A stretch of 5,434 bases of DNA. Origin: Lachnospiraceae bacterium. Lineage in GTDB: Bacteria > Bacillota > Clostridia > Lachnospirales > Lachnospiraceae. The stretch is from NCBI GenBank assembly GCA_021205045.1, contig JAJPYH010000167.1, forward strand, positions 1-5,434. Direction: 5' to 3'. Position 1 is the stretch's first letter; each line of letters opens with the position of its first letter. Of this stretch, positions 1-5,300 are shown one piece after another. The translations under genes and the position numbers were made by a program. Under the pieces are notes generated by a model. The model was not told the origin of the DNA, ran no database searches, and saw only the letters and a program-made list of their open reading frames with translations.

Positions 1-33
1 GTCGGGGCTAATGTTAAAGATTTTTCGGGACAT
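1..33 (-). CDS. possible start of a leftward gene, cut by window edge
   Basis: An ATG at 33-31 opens 11 codons (MSRKIFNISPD) that stay open to the window edge. I cannot recognise a family from so few residues. The short lysine/phenylalanine-rich opening is compatible with a cytoplasmic protein. There is no clear ribosome binding site in front of the ATG (the preceding bases are TTTTTGAAA) and no obvious promoter, so this may be chance. It lies on the same strand as the cotJ genes, about 235 bp downstream of cotJC. Confidence 0.2.
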   Translation of the reverse strand, partial: MSRKIFNISPD

Positions 34-95
34 TTTCAAAAATGCTTGACAGTTCTTTTGAAATGATATTCACTCGATAATCAGATATTGTTCAC

Positions 96-122
96 ACATA
101 TTTCACTGTTTTTCCATACAAT
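96..122 (+). promoter_or_regulatory. sigma-E-like promoter pointing right, toward cotJC antisense
   Basis: ACATATT (96-102) is followed after 12 bp by CATACAAT (115-122). These match the known sigma-E -35 (KMATATT) and -10 (CATACAnT) elements; the spacing is one base short of the cotJ promoter in this same window. No plus-strand gene follows, so if active it would make a transcript antisense to cotJC. The match could be chance in AT-rich DNA. Confidence 0.25.
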
Positions 123-267
123 CAGTCCTGTACAATCAGGTGCTCTCCGAAATATCCAGCCACTCAGGTGTTTTATTGTAACCCTCCAGCGTCATCCGGC
201 ACATATCATCGGGGGCAGAGACCCTGAAACATCCAGCTGCACAGGCGGTTTTTCGTAAATGTTGTTC

Positions 268-690
268 TTACATCATCGCCCCATCTGCTGCCATATCCTC
301 ATACAAATCTGTCAGCACATCTCCCTTGCACTGGAACTCGCAGGCGTTGAAGGGGATGCCTCCGGCGGCCTGGGGCCAGATGCCCAGGGTGTGATCCACA
401 TAATATTTGTCAAAACCGGAGGCTTCGATCTCCTCCATGGACAGGTCCTTGGTCAGCTGATAAACGATGGTGCCGATCATTTCCAGGTGGGCCAGTTCCT
501 CGGTGCCGATGTCCGTTAAAAGGTTTGCCACCTCTCTGTAAGGCGTGGAAAAGCGTTGGCTTAAATACCGCATACTGGCGGAAAGCTCTCCGTCCGGGCC
601 GCCGAACTGGCTGATGATGGCCTGCGCTGTCCGGGCGTCAGTCTGGCAGATTTTGACGGGGAATTCCAATCTTTTTTCATAACTGAACAT
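268..690 (-). CDS. cotJC: CotJC-type spore coat protein, C-terminally truncated
   Basis: This is a 140-residue relative of CotJC, a manganese-catalase-like ferritin-fold protein of the spore coat. Visible family blocks are SYEKRLEFPVK at the N-terminus, GGPDGELSASMRYLSQRF (about 30-47), LLTDIGTEELAHLEMIGT (about 57-74) and DLYEDMAAD (about 128-136). Likely metal ligands by analogy with Mn catalase are E35, E65 and H68, with D136 where the family usually has Glu. Family members are normally about 190 residues; here TAA at 270-268 ends the protein right after that block, so the last helix and the EREIVH-type histidine motif are absent. No other frame downstream restores it. The ATG at 690-688 overlaps the cotJB stop by one base (TAATG) and has GGAAGGAG about 9 bases upstream. 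The in-frame GTG at 699 sits almost on that site and was not chosen. Third gene of the cotJ operon. Confidence 0.88.
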   Translation of the reverse strand: MFSYEKRLEFPVKICQTDARTAQAIISQFGGPDGELSASMRYLSQRFSTPYREVANLLTDIGTEELAHLEMIGTIVYQLTKDLSMEEIEASGFDKYYVDHTLGIWPQAAGGIPFNACEFQCKGDVLTDLYEDMAADGAMM

Positions 691-953
691 TATCCGCACA
701 CTCCTTCCCAGGCATTGGGTTCTTCGGCCCAGGTGAACACTCTGTCGCCGTGAGACCCCTGCGCCGTGATGGGTCCAAATTTGTCCTCATATTCTCTCAC
801 CAGATTCTTTTTGGTGCCCACATAATACTCATAATAGTTGATGGCGTTTTTGTCGTGGGGATGGGTATCCAGGTAAAGCTGCATATCTGTCAGCAGGAAA
901 TCCACCATGCCGATGGTATTAAAGGCTTCGCATTTTTTACTGTTATCTGCCAT
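690..953 (-). CDS. cotJB: spore coat protein CotJB
   Basis: This 87-residue protein has the family's usual length (B. subtilis CotJB is also about 87). The conserved core is visible: MVDFLLTDMQLYLDTHPHD (about 16-34), a tyrosine-rich YYEYY (40-44), then EYEDKFGPI (54-62) and a tryptophan/glutamate-rich tail (WAEEPNAWE). CotJB is a coat component made in the mother cell and works with CotJA and CotJC; its biochemical role is not known. The ATG at 953-951 was chosen because GAGGTG lies about 10 bases upstream and the family homology starts right after it. The frame is open further upstream (to 1106), but that extension overlaps nearly all of cotJA and carries no homology. Its start overlaps the end of cotJA by 11 nt, and its stop overlaps the cotJC start by 1 nt, so the three are probably translationally coupled. 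Confidence 0.93.
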   Translation of the reverse strand: MADNSKKCEAFNTIGMVDFLLTDMQLYLDTHPHDKNAINYYEYYVGTKKNLVREYEDKFGPITAQGSHGDRVFTWAEEPNAWEGVCG

Positions 954-1122
954 TTTTGCAACACCTCTTTCCTGTAAACGGTTTGTCAAGCTCAGGGAAT
1001 ATGGTACCTGTGCGGTAGGCCTGCTCCAGGTTCTCATAGACTTTGGTGACATGCTGCCAGGGCACGTAGGCCATGGCGATGGGAAAATGCTCAAACTGCT
1101 CATCAAAATGATAATCCTGCAT
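943..1122 (-). CDS. cotJA: spore coat associated protein CotJA
   Basis: This small 59-residue gene begins MQDYHFDEQFEHFPIAMAY. The diagnostic CotJA core is present: AMAYVPWQHV (16-25) and YRTGTIFPELDKPF (37-50), where the known family has the near-invariant GT(I/L)FPEL(D/Y)KPF block. The tail is a short basic, cysteine-containing stretch (GKRCCKNGR). CotJA is needed in B. subtilis for CotJC to assemble into the coat. The ATG at 1122-1120 has GAGAGGA about 5 bases upstream and lies about 28 nt from the predicted start of a sigma-E transcript. It is the first gene of the operon and overlaps cotJB by 11 nt in a different frame. The gene is shorter than the Bacillus homologue, mainly at the N-terminus, as is common in clostridia. 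Confidence 0.9.
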   Translation of the reverse strand: MQDYHFDEQFEHFPIAMAYVPWQHVTKVYENLEQAYRTGTIFPELDKPFTGKRCCKNGR

Positions 1123-1157
1123 ATATTCCTCTCATAAATTTACGTTGATTTTAATAT

Positions 1158-1185
1158 ATTGTATGTCAGGGTTTTCAGATTGTGC
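1158..1185 (-). promoter_or_regulatory. sigma-E-type promoter of the cotJABC operon
   Basis: On the minus strand GCACAAT (1185-1179) is followed after 13 bp by CATACAAT (1165-1158). The -10 is a perfect match to the mother-cell sigma-E consensus, and the -35 matches 5 of 7 positions of KMATATT. In B. subtilis the cotJ operon is known to depend on sigma-E, so the match fits the gene downstream. Transcription should start near 1150, about 28 nt before the cotJA ATG. Confidence 0.72.
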
Positions 1186-1198
1186 CTCCTGATATCAC

Positions 1199-1245
1199 AA
1201 AAATGCCATCAGTGTCCCGCCGTCCCGTCAGGATTCTGATGGCAT
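1199..1245 (-). terminator. rho-independent terminator closing the rplS-to-yraN operon
   Basis: A perfect 10-bp inverted repeat, ATGCCATCAG (1203-1212) and CTGATGGCAT (1236-1245), with a 23-nt GC-rich loop, is followed in the minus-strand transcript by a run of five U (1203-1199). It sits just upstream of the cotJ promoter and so separates the housekeeping transcript from the sporulation operon. The loop is longer than usual, which lowers certainty slightly. Confidence 0.68.
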
Positions 1246-1252
1246 GTTCCAT

Positions 1253-1283
1253 ATTACAGGAGCCGCTTCACGAACCCTGTAAT
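1253..1283. repeat. 8-bp inverted repeat with 15-nt loop
   Basis: ATTACAGG (1253-1260) and CCTGTAAT (1276-1283) are perfect inverted copies. No T-run follows on either strand, so it is not a standard terminator. It lies in tandem with the terminator hairpin and may fold in the 3' tail of the yraN transcript. Confidence 0.4.
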
Positions 1284-1307
1284 CGGATTTATGGATAGTG
1301 TCTCAGG

Positions 1308-1471
1308 CTTAGGAGCTGTCGCGAAATAATATGTACAGATTGTGCTGGATAATGCGTGAAGCACAGACTCTAAAAACGTAGGCGTAGCGAGCTACGGCGA
1401 GGCTTTTAGAGGCTGCGATTCGCGTATTATCCAGTGCAAGATGGGCATATTATTTCGCGACAGTTCCTTAG
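1308..1471. mobile_element. MITE-like long palindrome flanked by CTTAG
   Basis: Two arms of about 82 bp (1308-1389 and 1390-1471) pair without a single gap: by hand count about 64 Watson-Crick pairs, 6 G-U and 11 mismatches, around the centre GTAGC-GA-GCTAC (1384-1395). The outer ends are almost perfect: GAGCTGTCGCGAAATAATAT on the left and the inverse of CATATTATTTCGCGACAGTTC on the right. CTTAG occurs directly outside both ends (1308-1312 and 1467-1471), as expected for a 5-bp target duplication, though CTTAG is itself near-palindromic and could be part of the arms. It encodes no protein. Terminal inverted repeats, small size and possible target duplication are the marks of a MITE moved by a transposase elsewhere; a structured repeat RNA is the alternative. 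It sits in the 3' untranslated region of yraN. Confidence 0.6.
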
Positions 1472-1529
1472 ATCGCCAGCTGCCCGTGCAGCTCCCGATA
1501 ATCCATATTTTGCTGCTGTTTACAAAAGA

Positions 1530-1883
1530 TCAGAAGATATGCTCAAAGGCCGCCTTAAACCAGGTAATCTGTTCCCCATCGATGGAAACGCAGTCATAGC
1601 GGATGGACGAGAACTCCCCGATTCTGTGTTTTGTGCGGTAGTAATCCGCCGCCCGGCAGATTTTCCTCTGCTTGGCACGGTTGACCGCCTCCGCGCCGGA
1701 GCCGGAGACCGGACTTTTGCGGGCTTTGACCTCCACGAAGACCAGATCAGCGCCGTCATGGCCGATCACATCGATCTCGCCCGCGGGACAGCGGAAATTC
1801 CGCTCTGAAACAACGAAGCCCCGGCCTGTAAGGTACTCACAGGCCAGGGTCTCGTAATAATTGCCTTTTTCTCTATTGTTCAT
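1530..1883 (-). CDS. yraN: YraN family (UPF0102) nuclease-like protein
   Basis: This is a 117-residue protein of the usual length for the family. The family order is clear: an N-terminal helix GNYYETLACEYLTGRGF (7-23), N-x-R (29-31), GEIDVIGHDG (35-44), LVFVEVKAR (47-55), then AVNRAKQRKICRAADYY (66-82) and a final RYDCVSIDG strand (95-103). E36/D38 with E51-x-K53 form the PD-(D/E)XK-like active-site pattern known for this fold, and E11 is the conserved helix Glu. The cellular role is unsettled in the family; a nucleic acid processing role is an inference from the fold. ATG at 1883 has AGGAAAG about 10 bases upstream. It is the last gene of the operon, 47 bp after the signal peptidase gene. 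In many bacteria yraN lies near rnhB and rplS, as here. Confidence 0.9.
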   Translation of the reverse strand: MNNREKGNYYETLACEYLTGRGFVVSERNFRCPAGEIDVIGHDGADLVFVEVKARKSPVSGSGAEAVNRAKQRKICRAADYYRTKHRIGEFSSIRYDCVSIDGEQITWFKAAFEHIF

Positions 1884-1930
1884 ACACTTTTCTTTCCTGA
1901 AATCCAGACTGCAGTCTCACATCCGCTCCC

Positions 1931-2662
1931 TCAGTCCAGAAATCCGAAGCCGGAAAGGGGCCAGAGGCGGAACACCGCCTTGCCGAAGATATCGCTCCTC
2001 TTCACCAGACCCACCACCTCATAGCGGCTGTCCAGGCTCTCATTGCGGTTGTCTCCCAGCACAAAATACTCATCCTCCCCCAGGGTAATCTCCTGGCTGG
2101 CCAGATTCCTCAGATCCGCCCGGATGGTCTCCTTGCCGTAATCCTCCTCCAGAATCTCTCCGTCTATATAAATATTGCCCTCTTCGTCAATATACACCGT
2201 CTCCCCGGGCAGACCGATGATCCGCTTGATAAACTTGGAATTCTGATCGTATTTGGGCGGGAAAATAATGATGTCGAAGCGCTGCGGATCGCTGAATCGG
2301 TAAGTCAGCTTATCCGCCCACAGCCGGTCGCCGTCCTGCAGCGTATTCTCCATGCTGACGCCGTCCACAGTGCACAGCGTGCCCACGTAGGTCACCACGA
2401 ACATGGCCACCACCCAGGCCAGAGCAAGACTGGCGCCAAAGCTTACGATTTCCCGCAGGGCAGACCTGACAAAAGAGGGCTTTTGCAGCTTTTCCTCTCC
2501 CGCATCCGCACTGCCTTTTCCTGTTTTCCCGGTATCTGCTTCCGCGGCGTCTTCATTCTCAGCCGCATCTGACTCTGCTTCCCCGATCTCCCAGTACTCT
2601 GCTTCCGAGTCCAGCGCGGTGCTCTCTTCCTCCATTTCAGAAAAATGATCTTTATTTGCCAT
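1931..2662 (-). CDS. lepB: type I signal peptidase with acidic N-terminal extension
   Basis: This 243-residue membrane protease cleaves signal peptides from exported preproteins on the outer face of the membrane. Order: an acidic, low-complexity cytoplasmic segment (1 to about 60, with about 20 Asp/Glu), one transmembrane helix (about 73-95), box B with catalytic Ser103 (GVSMENTL), RFDIIIF (128-134), box D with catalytic Lys146 (FIKRIIGLPGE), and box E GDNRNESLDSR (203-213). All catalytic features are intact. Gram-positive SipS-type enzymes are usually about 180-190 residues with a short N-terminus, so the acidic extension is the odd part. The ATG at 2662 overlaps the rbgA stop by one base (TAATG) with GGAGAGGA just upstream, so translation is probably coupled to rbgA. 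It is the second peptidase gene in this operon, and with the other copy frame-broken it may be the working one. Confidence 0.93.
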   Translation of the reverse strand: MANKDHFSEMEEESTALDSEAEYWEIGEAESDAAENEDAAEADTGKTGKGSADAGEEKLQKPSFVRSALREIVSFGASLALAWVVAMFVVTYVGTLCTVDGVSMENTLQDGDRLWADKLTYRFSDPQRFDIIIFPPKYDQNSKFIKRIIGLPGETVYIDEEGNIYIDGEILEEDYGKETIRADLRNLASQEITLGEDEYFVLGDNRNESLDSRYEVVGLVKRSDIFGKAVFRLWPLSGFGFLD

Positions 2663-3525
2663 TATTCAGATTCCTCTCCCGGCCATTCCAATGTCATCCT
2701 GCCAAGCTTTCCGCTTCTGAAATCCTCGATCAGAAGCTGCGAGGCACGGCTGATATCCGGCTCGTTGCCTTTTTTGATCAGACACTTCCTGCGGGCGATC
2801 TCCTCAAGCACTGCGACCGGCTCTTCCATCTCTTCCATTCCCTCTATTCCATAACGTGCCTGTATCAGACTGCCGTATCTGTCCCTGACAAACCGGATAA
2901 AGTCATAAGCCAGCTCCTCTGAAATCAGGATATCATCGTTGACAGAGCCGATAAAGGCCAGCATCATGCCCACTGTCTGATCCTCAAATTTGGGCCACAG
3001 AACTCCCGGCGTGTCTAAAAGCTCCAGGTTTTTATTCAGCCGGATCCACTGCTTCCCTTTGGTGACGCCGGGCTTATTGCCGGTCTTCGTGCAGGCCTTT
3101 CCCGCGAAGGAATTGATAAAGGTGGACTTTCCCACATTGGGAATGCCCGCCACCATGGCCCGCATGGGACGGTTGACAATGCCGCGCTTTTTATTTCTCT
3201 CAATTTTGTCCCTGCAGGCTTCCTGCACCAGGCCGTTGATCTTATTGACGCCCTGACCGGATCTGGCGTTGATTTCCAGCACATGATACCCCTTTTGCTG
3301 ATAAAAATCAATCCAGGCCTGATTGGCTTTGGGATCTGCCAGATCAGCCTTATTTAACAGAATGATCCGGGCCTTGCCTTTTCCCAGTGAATCGATATCC
3401 GGATTGCGGCTGCCCAGAGGCACCCTGGCGTCCACCAGCTCGATGATCAGATCGATCCACTGTATATTCTCCTGCATCATCCGCATGGCCTTGGTCATGT
3501 GGCCGGGATACCATTGATAGTTCAT
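2662..3525 (-). CDS. rbgA: ribosome biogenesis GTPase RbgA (YlqF)
   Basis: This is a 287-residue circularly permuted GTPase that acts in late assembly of the 50S subunit. The permuted motif order is visible: G4 NKAD (58-61), G5-like NARSG (86-90), then G1 GIPNVGKS (127-134), G2 with Thr155 (PGVTKG) and G3 DTPG (171-174). The N-terminus WYPGHMTKAMR (5-15) is a hallmark of YlqF. The C-terminal part (about 180-280) is the helical RNA-binding domain, and the length matches the family (about 280-290). ATG at 3525 has GAGGGG about 8 bases upstream, placed in the 12-bp gap after rnhB. Company with rplS, also a 50S component, fits its role. The end of the gene overlaps the downstream lepB start by one base. 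Confidence 0.96.
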   Translation of the reverse strand: MNYQWYPGHMTKAMRMMQENIQWIDLIIELVDARVPLGSRNPDIDSLGKGKARIILLNKADLADPKANQAWIDFYQQKGYHVLEINARSGQGVNKINGLVQEACRDKIERNKKRGIVNRPMRAMVAGIPNVGKSTFINSFAGKACTKTGNKPGVTKGKQWIRLNKNLELLDTPGVLWPKFEDQTVGMMLAFIGSVNDDILISEELAYDFIRFVRDRYGSLIQARYGIEGMEEMEEPVAVLEEIARRKCLIKKGNEPDISRASQLLIEDFRSGKLGRMTLEWPGEESE

Positions 3526-3537
3526 AAAATTCCCCTC

Positions 3538-4281
3538 TTAATCATTTACGAAATGCCCGATAAAGCTCCTGCGGTGAATTGGGCAGGGGCCATACTGACG
3601 CAGCGCCTCAATATGAGTCTTCGTGCCGTACCCCTTATGGGCGTCAAAGCCGTACTCCGGATACTGTTGATGGTACTCCATCATCAGCCGGTCCCTGGTC
3701 ACCTTGGCGATAATGCTGGCGGCGCCGATGGACGCGCTTTTGGCATCCCCCTTCACGATAGGCACCTGCCTGATATCCACACCCGGAATGGTGACCGCAT
3801 CGTTGAGCAGAAGATCAGGCCGCACCGCCAGGCTGTCAATGGCCTGCCGCATAGCCTCGTATGTGGCCTGCAGAATGTTGATCTCATCGATTCGCTCCCA
3901 GGAAACGATCCCGACGCCCACAGCCACCGCTTTTGACATGATCTCATCATACAGCATTTCCCGCTTTTTTTCACTAAGTTTTTTGGAGTCGTTGATATAT
4001 AATATGTCGCAGTCCTTCGGCAGTATGACGGCGGCGGCCACCACCGGCCCGGCCAGGGGGCCTCTTCCCGCCTCGTCAATGCCGCAAATGGCGCTGTATG
4101 CGCCATATTCTCTCTCATAGGAAAATAACTGCCGCATCCGCTCCTGTTCCTTTTCCAGTGCCAGTGCTTTTCTGGCTTCCCGTTCCTGCTTCTTTGACAG
4201 GATCGGCTTTCCATTAGCTTCCTGCTCTTCTGCTTTCAACGCAACCGGCTCTCTCCCGGCTTCATCTTCATTAATACTCAT
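3538..4281 (-). CDS. rnhB: ribonuclease HII
   Basis: This 247-residue enzyme cuts RNA in RNA/DNA hybrids and removes ribonucleotides misincorporated in DNA. The catalytic block GIDEAGRGPLAGPV starts at residue 67; active-site residues by alignment with E. coli RnhB are D69, E70, D161 (LLNDA) and D179 (IVKGDAKSAS). KGYGTK (216-221) and the H-x-x-S block near the end (HRRSFIGH) are also typical. The first 65 residues are a charged, Lys/Glu-rich helical extension seen in many Firmicute RnhB proteins. The start at ATG 4281 lies two bases after the upstream lepB stop (TAG-TG-ATG) and has no good ribosome binding site, which suggests coupling to lepB translation. An in-frame ATG at 4329 would overlap lepB by 46 nt and is less likely. 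rbgA follows after 12 bp. Confidence 0.94.
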   Translation of the reverse strand: MSINEDEAGREPVALKAEEQEANGKPILSKKQEREARKALALEKEQERMRQLFSYEREYGAYSAICGIDEAGRGPLAGPVVAAAVILPKDCDILYINDSKKLSEKKREMLYDEIMSKAVAVGVGIVSWERIDEINILQATYEAMRQAIDSLAVRPDLLLNDAVTIPGVDIRQVPIVKGDAKSASIGAASIIAKVTRDRLMMEYHQQYPEYGFDAHKGYGTKTHIEALRQYGPCPIHRRSFIGHFVND

Positions 4282-4283
4282 CA

Positions 4284-4843
4284 CTACAACGGCTTCATCT
4301 TGCTGCCGCCGTAAGGCAGCGCCAGCCATACCCTTCCTGAAATCTGAGACTTTTCTACGACACCCACGGAACTGACGCGGCTGTCCTCGCTGTTATTGCG
4401 GTTGTCGCCCAGCACCACATATTCATTCTCGCCCAGGGTGACCTCAGTCGCCAGAAGCCCGGCGTCGGCCATCTTTTCATAATCTCCCTGCTCCTGCTCG
4501 CCGTTGATATAGAGATATCCGTCTATGATCTGCACCGTATCCCCGGGCACGGCCACAATTCTCTTAATATATGTATGGGTACCGCCGGCCTTAAACACCA
4601 CCACATCGCCCCGGCCCGGTGAAAACAGCAGATAAGCCGTCCGGTTCACCAGCACCTTCTGTCCGTGAACCAGGCTGCTCTCCATGGAAACTCCCACGTT
4701 TGTGACCGTATAGCCAAGGGCAGCCGTCAGCGTAAACCCCCAGCAGAGCGGCGATAAGACAGCCCAGAAGACAGACTCCTATTCTGTGAATCACCTGGCT
4801 GGTCAGCCTCTTTTTTTTTGCGAAAAGAAAGTTCCTTTGTCAT
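4284..4843 (-). CDS. lepB: second type I signal peptidase, apparently frameshifted twice near the N-terminus
   Basis: The C-terminal 137 codons (from 4697) are an intact SipS-type peptidase body: GVSMESSL with the catalytic Ser, TYIKRIVAVPGD with the catalytic Lys, and GDNRNNSEDSR. The natural start is the ATG at 4843, with AGGAG five bases upstream, encoding MTKELSFRKKK, but this frame hits a stop at 4727. Removing one A from the A9 run (4811-4819 on the plus strand as T9) and one G from the G5 run (4737-4741 as C5) gives one continuous 185-residue protein. It has a basic N-terminus, a transmembrane helix (about 20-46), Ser52, Lys93 and box E at 145-155, the normal length for the family. This could be assembly error, true mutation or transcript slippage. 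A GTG start at 4697 alone would lack the membrane anchor. It lies between rplS and rnhB and ends two bases before rnhB. Confidence 0.8.
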
Positions 4844-4914
4844 AAGTGCTCCTGTGCGCCGGTCTTTCGGCGTTTTCGCTGAAGTAAACGATATAAAGTC
4901 CAAACGAAAGAATA

Positions 4915-4939
4915 AGGGCAGCCAGAACCCGGCTACCCT
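4915..4939 (-). terminator. hairpin after rplS, likely attenuator
   Basis: On the minus strand AGGGTAGCC (4939-4931) pairs over nine positions, one of them G-U, with GGCTGCCCT (4923-4915) around a 7-nt loop. It starts 13 nt beyond the rplS stop and is followed by TATTCTTTCGTTT, which is only moderately U-rich. It probably lets part of the transcripts through to lepB-rnhB-rbgA, since no other promoter is evident before lepB. Confidence 0.55.
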
Positions 4940-4952
4940 CACTCCCCAGAAC

Positions 4953-5300
4953 TTATCTCATCAATTCCTTAACCTTTGCGCTCTTGCCGACACGCTTTCT
5001 CAGATAATTCAGCTTGGCGCGTCTTACCTTACCTTTTCTCACCACTTCGATCTTCTCTACATTGGGGCTGTGTAAAGGCCAGGTCTTCTCCACGCCGACT
5101 CCGTTGGAAGTCTTTCTCACGGTAAATGTCTCTCTGCAGCCACCATTCTGTCTCTTGAGTACTGTGCCCTCAAAAATCTGGATACGCTCACGGTTTCCCT
5201 CTTTAATCTTGCCGTATACTCTCACGGTGTCACCGACGGAAAAATCATCTACATCAGACTTCATCTGCTCGGCTTCGATGTTCTTGATAATGTCGTTCAT
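4953..5300 (-). CDS. rplS: 50S ribosomal protein L19
   Basis: This 115-residue protein matches the family's usual length end to end. It shows the typical blocks FSVGDTVRVYGKIKEG (20-35), RIQIFEGTVLKRQ (39-51), TFTVRKTSNGVGVEKTWPLHSPNVEKIEV (58-86) and the basic C-terminus RRAKLNYLRKRVGKSAKVKE. L19 sits at the interface of the 30S and 50S subunits. The ATG at 5300 has a textbook AAGGAGG about 7 bases upstream. One small departure is Trp in EKTWPLHSP, where Phe is more usual. It is the first gene after a strong sigma-A promoter, and a hairpin just downstream probably makes it the most expressed gene of the operon. Confidence 0.98.
   Translation of the reverse strand: MNDIIKNIEAEQMKSDVDDFSVGDTVRVYGKIKEGNRERIQIFEGTVLKRQNGGCRETFTVRKTSNGVGVEKTWPLHSPNVEKIEVVRKGKVRRAKLNYLRKRVGKSAKVKELMR

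Larger units (their letters stand above)
1123..1529. other. gene-free, structure-rich intergenic region
   Basis: This 407-bp stretch holds no supportable gene. From right to left along the minus strand it contains a small GC-rich hairpin (stem 1478-1483/1488-1493), the long CTTAG-flanked palindrome, an 8-bp hairpin, the operon terminator and the cotJ sigma-E promoter. Reading frames crossing it on the plus strand are antisense to yraN or run through the palindrome and show no family motif. Confidence 0.7.

Noticed and set aside
46..51. TTGACA on the plus strand as a sigma-A -35
   Set aside because: No -10-like hexamer at 16-18 bp; the nearest (GATATT) is only 13 bp away.
50..57. GACAGTTC (49-56 region) resembling the right end of the palindromic element
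   Set aside because: Only about 8 bp match and the following bases differ, so it is not a second copy.
691..699. GTG start for CotJC at 699
   Set aside because: It lies one base from the purine-rich site, too close for initiation; the ATG at 690 has proper spacing and the TAATG overlap.
954..1106. Longer CotJB starting at 1106
   Set aside because: The extra 51 codons overlap cotJA almost completely, have no family similarity, and the binding site supports the start at 953.
1434..1808. Plus-strand open frame of 124 codons
   Set aside because: It is antisense to yraN and starts inside the palindrome; no motif or binding site, while yraN on the minus strand is clear.
1906..1917. 12-bp perfect palindrome AGACTGCAGTCT between lepB and yraN
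   Set aside because: No loop, no T-run and no known operator match; short enough to arise by chance.
3499..3936. Plus-strand open frame of 145 codons
   Set aside because: Antisense shadow of rnhB, which has all catalytic residues on the minus strand.
4808..4952. Open frame right after the rplS stop with a hydrophobic stretch (VLAALILSFGLYIVYF)
   Set aside because: It has no ATG, GTG or TTG start, no binding site, and its first part is the post-rplS hairpin. A start for lepB with a good binding site lies inside it in another frame.
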